Assembly (NCBI GenBank): GCA_015058015.1
Contig: SVDM01000017.1
Span: 1-51,747 of the forward strand
DNA length: 51,747 nucleotides
Direction of reading: 5' to 3'
DNA from: Lachnospiraceae bacterium
GTDB lineage: Bacteria; Bacillota; Clostridia; Lachnospirales; Lachnospiraceae
Shown: piece by piece, positions 26,402 to 33,802 of the stretch
How positions within the stretch are numbered: the stretch's first letter is position 1
Layout: the number at the start of each line of letters is the position of its first letter
Notes under the pieces: model-generated
Database searches by the model: none
The model's input: the letters and a program-made list of their open reading frames with translations, nothing else
What the model was told of the DNA's origin: nothing
Made by a program: the position numbers and the translations under genes

Positions 26402-27397
26402 ATGGAAATTCAAAACAATATCAGTCAGGAAGATTTTGCTTATTCTCAGGACGTTATAAGTAAACTGTCCAAGTATTTTGAGGATAAGGTGGTAGGCCAG
26501 GAACAGCTTAAGTTCTCCCTTATCGCAGCAATAATATCCGACGGACATATTCTTGTGGAATCGGTACCGGGACTTGCTAAGACCACAGCAGCCAAGGCAA
26601 TATCAGATGCGGTAGACGGAAAGTTCTCCAGAATTCAGTGTACACCGGACCTTTTACCGGGAGATATTGTGGGAACACAGATATACAACCAGGCTACAGG
26701 TAAGTTCGAGACTATCTTAGGCCCGGTATTTGCGAACTTTGTATTATTAGATGAGGTTAACCGTTCCAGTGCAAAGACTCAGTCAGCCATGCTTGAGGCC
26801 ATGCAGGAAAAGCAGGTAACAATCGGCGGCGAGACATACCATATGCCTGAGGACGTATTTATAGTAATCGCGACACAGAACCCTGTGGAGCAGGAGGGAA
26901 CATACCCCTTGTCAGAAGCCCAGAAGGACAGATTCCTTATCAAGGAGATCATTACATATCCCAAGGCAGCAGAGGAAGTTGAGATATTAAAACGTATCGA
27001 AACGGGGGCTATCTCAAGAGTAGATCCTCCGGTGCTTACCATAAGTGATATTAACCGTGTTCAGCAGATTGCAGAGCAGGTATATGTTGACGATGCCGTT
27101 AAATGGTATATCTCAAGTATTGTTGTTGCAGGAAGAAAGGCTAACGGAGTTGCGGGATTTGAACTTGATAAGTATGTAAATATCGGGGCCAGCCCGCGTG
27201 CATCCATTGCATTCTTAAAGATGGCAAAAGCTGCAGCCCTGATGCAGGGTAGAACCTATGTTATTCCCGAAGACGTTAAGTCGGTAAGATATCAGGTACT
27301 TCGCCATCGTATAGCCCTTAACTATTCAGCAGTCGTTGACGGAGTGACAATAGAAATGGTTATTGACAGTATCGTTAACTCTGTTAATACTCCGTAG
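26402..27397 (+). CDS. MoxR family AAA+ ATPase
   Basis: A 331-residue AAA+ chaperone-like ATPase. MoxR proteins act with VWA-domain partners to mature or remodel protein complexes or the cell envelope. Walker A is unusual for P-loops but normal for MoxR (ESVPGLAKTTAAKAI), Walker B is FVLLDEVNRS, and sensor 1 is VIATQNPVEQEGTYPLSEAQ. The C-terminal lid carries GASPRASIAFLKMAKAAALM. It is first in an operon with DUF58, a small membrane protein, two VWA proteins and a TPR protein, the classic Bat-like arrangement. ATG follows AAAGAGGAG. Confidence 0.95.
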   Translation: MEIQNNISQEDFAYSQDVISKLSKYFEDKVVGQEQLKFSLIAAIISDGHILVESVPGLAKTTAAKAISDAVDGKFSRIQCTPDLLPGDIVGTQIYNQATGKFETILGPVFANFVLLDEVNRSSAKTQSAMLEAMQEKQVTIGGETYHMPEDVFIVIATQNPVEQEGTYPLSEAQKDRFLIKEIITYPKAAEEVEILKRIETGAISRVDPPVLTISDINRVQQIAEQVYVDDAVKWYISSIVVAGRKANGVAGFELDKYVNIGASPRASIAFLKMAKAAALMQGRTYVIPEDVKSVRYQVLRHRIALNYSAVVDGVTIEMVIDSIVNSVNTP

Positions 27398-27411
27398 GCT
27401 GGTGAGTTTTG

Positions 27412-28311
27412 ATGAATCTTGATTATGAATTATTGACAAAGATAAGAAGAGCGGTTGCTCTTTATACCACCAGGAAAACTTCCAATATTTTAGAAGGAGA
27501 CTATCGTTCCATATATAAGAGCAGAAGTATGGATTTCGAGGACTTGAAGGAATACACCTTAGGTGACGAGGTCCACGACATTGACTGGAAGTCATCTTCA
27601 AGAATGGGAACAACACTGGTGAGAAGATATATGACAGACAGACGGCATAATGTTATGTTTGTCTGTGACTGCGGTTCCAAGATGATGGGTGATACTGCGG
27701 CGGGAGAATCCAAGAAAGAACTGGCCCTTACCACCTTTGGAACAATAGCATATATATCCCAGAAGAACGGAGCGGATGTGGCGTTGGCTTATCCATGCAA
27801 CAATACTTCCGCTATCAGTATATTTAAGTCAGATACAGCACACTTAGAGAAGCTCATGTATGAGTATGACAAGCATATCTATGAGGACGCCAACAGAACC
27901 GTAGAGCAGACCTTAAAGGATGTGGTGGACAGTCTTCACAAGCATATGATTATTGTGCTTATTACTGACATGGAAAGCCTTGGAGACATTGATCCCAGGG
28001 TTATTAAAGCTGTCACCCAGAACAATGACCTTCTGGTTATGGCTTTGGAAGATGCCATGCTTACAGGAGACAATGTATATGACCTTGGCGCAGGTAACTA
28101 CGAGAGGTTTTTCCTGTCCCACAGCAAGGCGCTTCATGAGTATGAAATAGAGTGCAGACAGGCTACCGCAGGCAGAATCAACGATGCATGCATCCAGTCG
28201 AGAGTATCGGTGGTATCGGTTGCTGCGGCGGAACAGATAATTGATAATACGATAATCCTGTTTGAGAGGTATAAGAATGGAGACTACGGTTACATTACAG
28301 CACGCCTTTGA
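27412..28311 (+). CDS. DUF58 domain protein (MoxR partner)
   Basis: A 299-residue DUF58 protein, a VWA-like fold encoded next to MoxR. The DUF58 core is MDFEDLKEYTLGDEVHDIDW followed by KSSSRMGTTLVRRYMTDR. The metal-site position reads DCGSKM, short of the full DxSxS motif, so metal binding may be weak. No membrane segment is apparent. The ATG at 27412 is preferred to a TTG one codon earlier. The next gene overlaps its last 35 bases, showing translational coupling. Confidence 0.9.
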   Translation: MNLDYELLTKIRRAVALYTTRKTSNILEGDYRSIYKSRSMDFEDLKEYTLGDEVHDIDWKSSSRMGTTLVRRYMTDRRHNVMFVCDCGSKMMGDTAAGESKKELALTTFGTIAYISQKNGADVALAYPCNNTSAISIFKSDTAHLEKLMYEYDKHIYEDANRTVEQTLKDVVDSLHKHMIIVLITDMESLGDIDPRVIKAVTQNNDLLVMALEDAMLTGDNVYDLGAGNYERFFLSHSKALHEYEIECRQATAGRINDACIQSRVSVVSVAAAEQIIDNTIILFERYKNGDYGYITARL

Positions 28312-28774
28312 GTACAGCCTGTGGGTTATACTCCTTGGAATACTGGTATTCCTTATAGCCCTTGTGCTGTTTGTCAGAGCAGTTAAAAAGATTAAAAAAC
28401 AGAAAAGAGAGAGTCGCCCCAATTCTGTAATGAGAGAGTATCGTCCGGCACCGGCCCGTGTGGTTATGGATGCCAAGACGAGATATACCCTACAGATTAA
28501 GCGCATTATGGATGAGTATAATGCAAAGGACATTACCAAGAGAGAGGGCTATCAGAGACTCAGCCTTATAATAAGAGGCTTTGTTCATGAGACTACGGGA
28601 ATAAATGTTGAGAAGTATACGTTAAGTGATATTCAAACTCTGGGTATGCCGGGTCTTAATACTCTTATATCAGAGTATTATCTGCCGGAGTTTGCCCAGG
28701 ATGATATGGCTGCTTATTCCGGTCTGTGGACATCATGTAACAGAACTATTGGAGTGATAAATCAATGGAGATAA
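28277..28774 (+). CDS. Small membrane-anchored protein of the MoxR operon (DUF4381-like)
   Basis: A 165-residue protein with one hydrophobic helix near the N terminus (about 14-35, LWVILLGILVFLIALVLFV), then a basic stretch (KKIKKQKRESR) and a cytoplasmic helical domain. Its size, topology and position between DUF58 and the VWA genes match the DUF4381-type proteins seen in Bat operons, though identity at sequence level is weak. ATG 28277 lies inside the DUF58 gene behind GAGAGG. It overlaps the following VWA gene by 10 bases. Exact role unknown. Confidence 0.75.
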   Translation: METTVTLQHAFEYSLWVILLGILVFLIALVLFVRAVKKIKKQKRESRPNSVMREYRPAPARVVMDAKTRYTLQIKRIMDEYNAKDITKREGYQRLSLIIRGFVHETTGINVEKYTLSDIQTLGMPGLNTLISEYYLPEFAQDDMAAYSGLWTSCNRTIGVINQWR

Positions 28775-29862
28775 TGAACCCATGGATTCTTTGGGTAGGT
28801 CTTGCGGTTGTGGCAGTTATAGTACCGGTGGCATTTCTCATAAGAAAAAAAAGAGATGCATATTCGGGCGGTATCAAGGCAGCCAATACGGAGAAACTGA
28901 AGAATTCACCTGTATATAAAAGACTTGAACTCCGTTACAACATCCTTCGGGCCCTTGTTGTAACAGGACTTGTGGGAAGCATAGTATCATCCCTTGTGCT
29001 GGCTTCCAGAATCTATAAAACAGACAACGCAGTAACGGGAGTAAAAAAAAGAGATATTATTATGTGTCTTGATGTATCCTATTCCCTTTATGAATTGAAT
29101 GCCGAGATTACGGATTACTGGAAGGGTGTTGTAAAGGGTCTTGAAGGCGACAGAATAGGCATCAATATTTTCAATACTTCTACCGTTACTTATGTTCCCT
29201 TAACTGATGATTATGATTATGTGTGGGAGAAGCTTGACGAATTGGGCAAGTATTTCTCCATGCAAAAAGAATACGAGGAACTGGTGGGAAAGAAAAGTTC
29301 CCAGTTGACAGATGAAGAGAAAAAGAAGAAGATGGACCTTCGTAGTGAATTGAATTACTTTGATGCAGGTACGCTCTACCAGAATGCTAATAGAGGCTCA
29401 TCCCTTGTGGGAGAAGGCCTGGGTACTGCGCTGTATTCTTTCCCCTACCTTGGAGAGTCCGACAGGACCCGTGTAATCATCATGTGCACCGACAACGAGT
29501 TGAATGCATATGACAAGGAAGTAATGAACCTTAAAGAGGCATCGGATGCTTGCGCTAAAAGCAAAGTTACGGTATACGGTATCTTTCCCGGTAAGGACCA
29601 GTTTTTCAGACCGGAGCAATTCGATTATGAAGGTCTTAGCGCAGAGTTTCGGTCCGCAGTGGAGAATACAGGAGGAAAGTTCTATATCAGAACGCCTGAT
29701 ATGCCTGTATCAGAGATTACAAGCGACATTAAGAAGCAGGAAGCCATGATGGTAAAGATGGTGGTAGCAAGCCAGACCATTGATTTGCCGGAGGTTCCAT
29801 TTATAATATTATTTTTATGCCTGGTGCTTGCAGCCACGGCAGGATTGGTGTTACAGAGATGA
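28765..29862 (+). CDS. VWA-domain membrane protein (BatA-like)
   Basis: A 365-residue protein with a membrane helix at the N terminus (about 5-25), a second near 62-82, a VWA domain, and a C-terminal helix (about 343-363). The metal-ion-dependent adhesion site begins DVSYS, a proper DxSxS motif, in IIMCLDVSYS. Inserted charged helix KKSSQLTDEEKKKKMDLRSE is unusual within the domain. The ATG at 28765 overlaps the previous gene; another in-frame ATG at 28774 overlaps its stop. It works with MoxR, probably as an envelope complex component. Confidence 0.88.
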   Translation: MEIMNPWILWVGLAVVAVIVPVAFLIRKKRDAYSGGIKAANTEKLKNSPVYKRLELRYNILRALVVTGLVGSIVSSLVLASRIYKTDNAVTGVKKRDIIMCLDVSYSLYELNAEITDYWKGVVKGLEGDRIGINIFNTSTVTYVPLTDDYDYVWEKLDELGKYFSMQKEYEELVGKKSSQLTDEEKKKKMDLRSELNYFDAGTLYQNANRGSSLVGEGLGTALYSFPYLGESDRTRVIIMCTDNELNAYDKEVMNLKEASDACAKSKVTVYGIFPGKDQFFRPEQFDYEGLSAEFRSAVENTGGKFYIRTPDMPVSEITSDIKKQEAMMVKMVVASQTIDLPEVPFIILFLCLVLAATAGLVLQR

Positions 29863-30821
29863 GTTTTAGACCATTTTTTCCATGGCCTATTTTGGTGGCG
29901 GTAGTTGCGATACTGGCCATTACAACGGCTGTGATTATATTTAAGAACCCTGTTAAGAAAAAAACTAAGATATTTGCAACTATCAGGATGATGCTTATCT
30001 ATCTTCTTGTTTTAATCATAGGTCTTCGACCTGTGAGAATTCAGGATGAATATGAGTTCTCCACCAAGAACTTAGACGTTGTAATTGTGGTGGATACTAC
30101 CATCAGTATGTGGGCTGAGGATTATAACGGTACGAACTGGCGAATCAGGGGAGCCCAAAAAGATTGCGAGTATATCATTGACGAGCTGGCGGGAGCCAAC
30201 TTCTCCCTGGTTACATTCAGCAACCAGGCCAGAGTAATAAGCCCCTTTACCCAGGAGTTTGATTATGTAAAATCACAGATTAAGACATTGGTATGCCCCA
30301 ATGCTGATGAGGCGGTGGGCAGTAATATGTTCCTTCCCTATCATGATATGGAATCTTTAATCCGTTCTTCATCAAAGAAGGAAGGCAGAAAGACCATCGT
30401 TTTCTTCTTAAGTGATGGTGAGAACTCCAACGGTGAAAAGACCGAATCCTTCAAAGCATTGGCAGAGAATATTGATGGAGGAGCGGTAATAGGATACGGA
30501 ACTGCGAATGGGGCAAGGATGAATGCCAACGGCAAGGGCTACATCATAGATCCTTCCACCGGTAGTATGGCTGAGTCTAAGATGGATGAGGAGAACTTGA
30601 AGAATATTGCCTCAGAGATGAATATCAGCTATATCAATGCCAACAGCGGGAACGATGGAATAAAAGGGCATATGAGCCTGATAAAAGAACTGGGCAAGAC
30701 AGTAGTGGATAAGGCTAAGGGCGTGGAAGTATATGAAGATTTGTATTTTTATCTTGCCATTCCTCTTGCGCTATTGATTCTTTACGAATTAGTTCACTTT
30801 ATTAGAACAAGGAGATTATAG
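29859..30821 (+). CDS. VWA-domain membrane protein (BatB-like)
   Basis: A 320-residue protein: N-terminal helices at about 9-27 and 40-56, a VWA domain, and a C-terminal helix (FYLAIPLALLILYELVHFI). The metal site reads DTTIS, so the first Ser is Thr and metal affinity may differ from the neighbouring BatA-like protein. ATG at 29859 overlaps the previous stop in an ATGA junction. The gene order MoxR-DUF58-small membrane-VWA-VWA-TPR supports a joint complex. Confidence 0.88.
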   Translation: MSFRPFFPWPILVAVVAILAITTAVIIFKNPVKKKTKIFATIRMMLIYLLVLIIGLRPVRIQDEYEFSTKNLDVVIVVDTTISMWAEDYNGTNWRIRGAQKDCEYIIDELAGANFSLVTFSNQARVISPFTQEFDYVKSQIKTLVCPNADEAVGSNMFLPYHDMESLIRSSSKKEGRKTIVFFLSDGENSNGEKTESFKALAENIDGGAVIGYGTANGARMNANGKGYIIDPSTGSMAESKMDEENLKNIASEMNISYINANSGNDGIKGHMSLIKELGKTVVDKAKGVEVYEDLYFYLAIPLALLILYELVHFIRTRRL

Positions 30822-30824
30822 CAG

Positions 30825-31562
30825 ATGAAACCTAGAATCGGTAAATACGTGATTATGATTTTGATATCGTTGTTGCTGCTGGCTTTCGGAATCTTCCTTA
30901 CCATCAGATACTTTATTAATCATAATTACGTTACAGCCTACAATAACGGAGATTACAATGCCACGGGAGAAGATATCCTTAAGACCATGAATTTTCCGGA
31001 AGGTTATGTCCCCTATTATAATCTGGGGAATGCGGCTTATCAGAAGGGTGAATACATCCTGGCAGCGGAGAATTTTTCTCAAGCCCTAAAATATTATCCG
31101 AGAGAGGGAGAGGACTGCAAGATTCGTATTAATCTTGCCTTGTCTCTTTGCTATACAATTGATTTTGAAAAACTGGACAACGAATCAAAGATAGAAAGTG
31201 CGCTGGTAACCTTATATCAGGCCCGTAATACTCTGATGCAGAATGGTTGTGCCAATGATGAAGGCACCGGTCACAACAAAGATGCCCAGCAGTTAAAAGA
31301 AGACATCGACAAGATGATTGAAAAGCTTACCAAGTCCAATCCACCCCCACAGCAGAATCCGGATCAGAACAATAATGGTGACGGAGGCGGCGGAAACGGT
31401 AATTCTCAGGGCAACAAGAATAAAGAGAATGAGTTGAAGAACAACAAGGATAAAGCTCAGCAGGACCGTGCCAATAAGCAGGGACAATCAGGCGGTGGCG
31501 GCAGCCAAGGCGGCGACGGCGGTCAAGGTGGTGGAGGCTCAACCATTACAAGACCATGGTAG
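30825..31562 (+). CDS. TPR membrane protein with low-complexity tail (BatC-like)
   Basis: A 245-residue protein: membrane anchor at about 8-27, one or two TPR units (YYNLGNAAYQKGEYILAAEN and SQALKYYP) and a helical segment. From about 185 it has a Gly/Asn/Gln/Lys-rich tail (runs such as GGGGSQGGDGGQGGGG). Such tails are common in BatC-type proteins. It closes the MoxR operon 3 bases after the BatB-like gene. Probably a scaffold that binds the VWA partners on one side of the membrane. Confidence 0.85.
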   Translation: MKPRIGKYVIMILISLLLLAFGIFLTIRYFINHNYVTAYNNGDYNATGEDILKTMNFPEGYVPYYNLGNAAYQKGEYILAAENFSQALKYYPREGEDCKIRINLALSLCYTIDFEKLDNESKIESALVTLYQARNTLMQNGCANDEGTGHNKDAQQLKEDIDKMIEKLTKSNPPPQQNPDQNNNGDGGGGNGNSQGNKNKENELKNNKDKAQQDRANKQGQSGGGGSQGGDGGQGGGGSTITRPW

Positions 31563-31619
31563 ATGTCGATAATCCTATGGATAATTATCTGGAAATGAGT
31601 TAAAATCTCTATAGGGAGT

Positions 31620-31647
31620 TATTCCTTGAAAACTATATGAAGGAATA
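31620..31647 (+). other. Small inverted repeat upstream of the 105-residue hypothetical
   Basis: TATTCCTT pairs perfectly with AAGGAATA across 12 bases. The right arm touches the GGAGAGG ribosome-binding site of the gene at 31660, so it could affect its translation. Confidence 0.4.
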
Positions 31648-31659
31648 GGAGAGGTAATT

Positions 31660-31977
31660 ATGGAGCTACAATCTTTAAACAAAGAATACAAGCTAGTAAG
31701 ACAGGAGAACGAAGATAAGTTTTTACAGCTTCATCAGCTTAATCCTGATATTGTAATTGTGGAGGAGTATTGGATTACGTCAGACCATACATTGGGCAAT
31801 CGCTGTGCCTTCTTTGAATCATTTATTCAGGCGGAGGAGTATGCTTATCTTTTGGCATCCAACAGGAATGAACTTAATGAGAATAAGAAGAAGCCCTTTG
31901 CCGTCTTTGTAAACGGTAAAGAAGTTAAGACAACAGGATTCCTACAGGAATACTTAGACGGTAAGTTCGAGATATAA
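31660..31977 (+). CDS. Hypothetical protein
   Basis: A 105-residue acidic soluble protein that I do not recognise. It begins MELQSLNKEYKLVRQENEDK, is rich in Glu and aromatic residues, and has no signal peptide or metal motif. ATG follows GGAGAGG. It has its own terminator and may be read through from the MoxR operon because no terminator is seen between. Confidence 0.7.
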   Translation: MELQSLNKEYKLVRQENEDKFLQLHQLNPDIVIVEEYWITSDHTLGNRCAFFESFIQAEEYAYLLASNRNELNENKKKPFAVFVNGKEVKTTGFLQEYLDGKFEI

Positions 31978-31992
31978 TATAACTTAAGTAGT

Positions 31993-32036
31993 AAAAAGTG
32001 AGTCACCACTTCAACTAAGGTAACTCACTTTTTGTG
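31993..32036. terminator. Bidirectional terminator
   Basis: AAAAAGTGAGT pairs with ACTCACTTTTT, extended by an ACC/GGT pair, with an AC-rich loop. It sits between the 105-residue hypothetical and the convergent carboxylesterase. Confidence 0.85.
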
Positions 32037-32038
32037 AT

Positions 32039-33778
32039 TTATTTTCTGTTTAAAATCAATCTGAATGTTAACATGGATGCTGTTATGGGTATGCCTACTA
32101 CAAGAGCTGCTATTGTAAGATATTTATATACTGTGGGAACCTTAAATGACATACTCATGTAGGTAGCATTAAAAGGATACTCCACTATAAGGGATTTTAA
32201 AAGCTTTCGCTGTCTTGCTAGAGGATCCTCTATTATGGCAATTTCCGAGTCAAGTATTAAGGTCTTGCGGGACTCGTCATATTTTTCCCAGGTAATGGAC
32301 TCGGTGGAAGGATTGCCGCATCTTGCAAAGTTCACCCACATGTTCTGAACTGTATCTGCCAGGTTCTCATCAATATTGTCTCCGGTATAAATAGTTTCAT
32401 TTAAGTTATTGAACACATAGGCCAGTTCCACTGCGTGACAGGCACCCATATGGGGAAGGGCCGAAGGATAGGTCCAGTAGTACATATAGGTATTGCCGCC
32501 GAATCTTGCGTGATTCTCAGCCATCTCTATGGCAGGCATCCGGAACATGGTCTCATCAAAGAACTCGGAATAACGTTCGGTCAAATCACCTTCCACATCC
32601 TGCATAAAATTCTTTATTCTTCGGCGGTCTACCTTGGAGGTTACCATCTTCATATTGTTCTCATACATAATGGGAACAGAATACTTGTACAGGTGATAGC
32701 CCCCTATCTCGTGAACCCAGTAATGGGACTCGTCGGCATTGGTTCCCGTCATAAAGTCTACATCTTTTCCACGACTGGTATAGTAAAGCTCTCGTATATC
32801 CGAAGGAATGATAACATCGTCCCTCTCGGGGAAATTATTGAAGGCATTAAGGCGTCTGTTAAGCTCTTTTAATTTTTCTTCCGACAAGGCCATAAGTTCT
32901 TTCATGTTGCGACAACCGGATTCCTTAAGGAGCTTTTCGGTAAGGAGCTTGCATTCTTCTCTGCTAAATGTCAAAGCTACGGCCCCGCTTTCGGCGATTA
33001 CTCGCTTAAAGAGCCCTTCACCTATAGGAAGAACCATAAGAAGTGAGACACTGCCGGCTCCGGCAGATTCTCCGAAGACAGTTACGTTGTCCGGGTCGCC
33101 TCCGAAGGCGGCAATGTTTTTCTGAACCCATTTAAGAGCTGTCACCTGGTCAAGAAGACCCAGGTTGCCACTTTCCTTGAATCTTTCTCCCCCTTCTACG
33201 GAAGAAAAGTCAATAAATCCGAACAGACCCGTTCTGTAATTAACGGTTACAAGAATAATGTCATCAAACTTTTTAACCAGGTTGTGACCATTATATAAGG
33301 GATCCGCGGTACCGCCCCAGCCGTAGGCGCCGCCGGGGAGGAATACCATTACCGGCTTCTTCTTATCCGTATTCTTAGAGTTTACCCATACATTTAGAGA
33401 CAAGCAGTCTTCTCCTTGCATATAATACGAGGCCAGCTCGGAGTCAACCTCCGTCTGGATACTTGACTTACCGAAATAATATGCCTCATATATTCCGTTG
33501 TTATCCGGGGCAAGCTTGGAAGGCTTCCAGCGAAGCTTCCCCACCGGTTGTATGGCATAAGGAATTCCTTTATAGGATATGACATCGTCTTTTTTAAGCC
33601 CCACAAAAGTGCCGTTATGACAGGTCACACCAAGGTCTCCGGAGTACTCCCGCAGAGGACAGTTTACCCCGTACATACTTCGAATTCTCTTCTTGGTTTT
33701 GTAATCTCTTCGTTCCTGCACCTTAATGTGCAGGGCCTTTGCCACTTGTTTTACTTTGGTCAGTCCCTGAAGTTGCAT
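32039..33778 (-). CDS. Type B carboxylesterase with C-terminal membrane anchor
   Basis: A 579-residue alpha/beta-hydrolase of the carboxylesterase/cholinesterase family. The nucleophile elbow is GESAG with Ser238; the acid region TGTNADESH and the His in GACHAVELAYVF complete the expected triad. The oxyanion loop reads PGGAYGWGG rather than HGGG. A hydrophobic helix near the C terminus (about 553-573), ending LNRK, should hold the enzyme in the membrane with the catalytic domain on one face. The N-terminal 40 residues are basic and not a signal peptide. It lies 24 bases after the NRPS gene and is surely cotranscribed, suggesting it releases or trims the NRPS product. Confidence 0.9.
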   Translation of the reverse strand: MQLQGLTKVKQVAKALHIKVQERRDYKTKKRIRSMYGVNCPLREYSGDLGVTCHNGTFVGLKKDDVISYKGIPYAIQPVGKLRWKPSKLAPDNNGIYEAYYFGKSSIQTEVDSELASYYMQGEDCLSLNVWVNSKNTDKKKPVMVFLPGGAYGWGGTADPLYNGHNLVKKFDDIILVTVNYRTGLFGFIDFSSVEGGERFKESGNLGLLDQVTALKWVQKNIAAFGGDPDNVTVFGESAGAGSVSLLMVLPIGEGLFKRVIAESGAVALTFSREECKLLTEKLLKESGCRNMKELMALSEEKLKELNRRLNAFNNFPERDDVIIPSDIRELYYTSRGKDVDFMTGTNADESHYWVHEIGGYHLYKYSVPIMYENNMKMVTSKVDRRRIKNFMQDVEGDLTERYSEFFDETMFRMPAIEMAENHARFGGNTYMYYWTYPSALPHMGACHAVELAYVFNNLNETIYTGDNIDENLADTVQNMWVNFARCGNPSTESITWEKYDESRKTLILDSEIAIIEDPLARQRKLLKSLIVEYPFNATYMSMSFKVPTVYKYLTIAALVVGIPITASMLTFRLILNRK

Positions 33779-33802
33779 AAGGTTACTCCTTTATAAAATA
33801 TC

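Noticed and set aside
31370-31550. DNA repeat element in the Gly-rich region
   Set aside because: It is the coding sequence of the low-complexity tail of the TPR protein, in frame to the stop.
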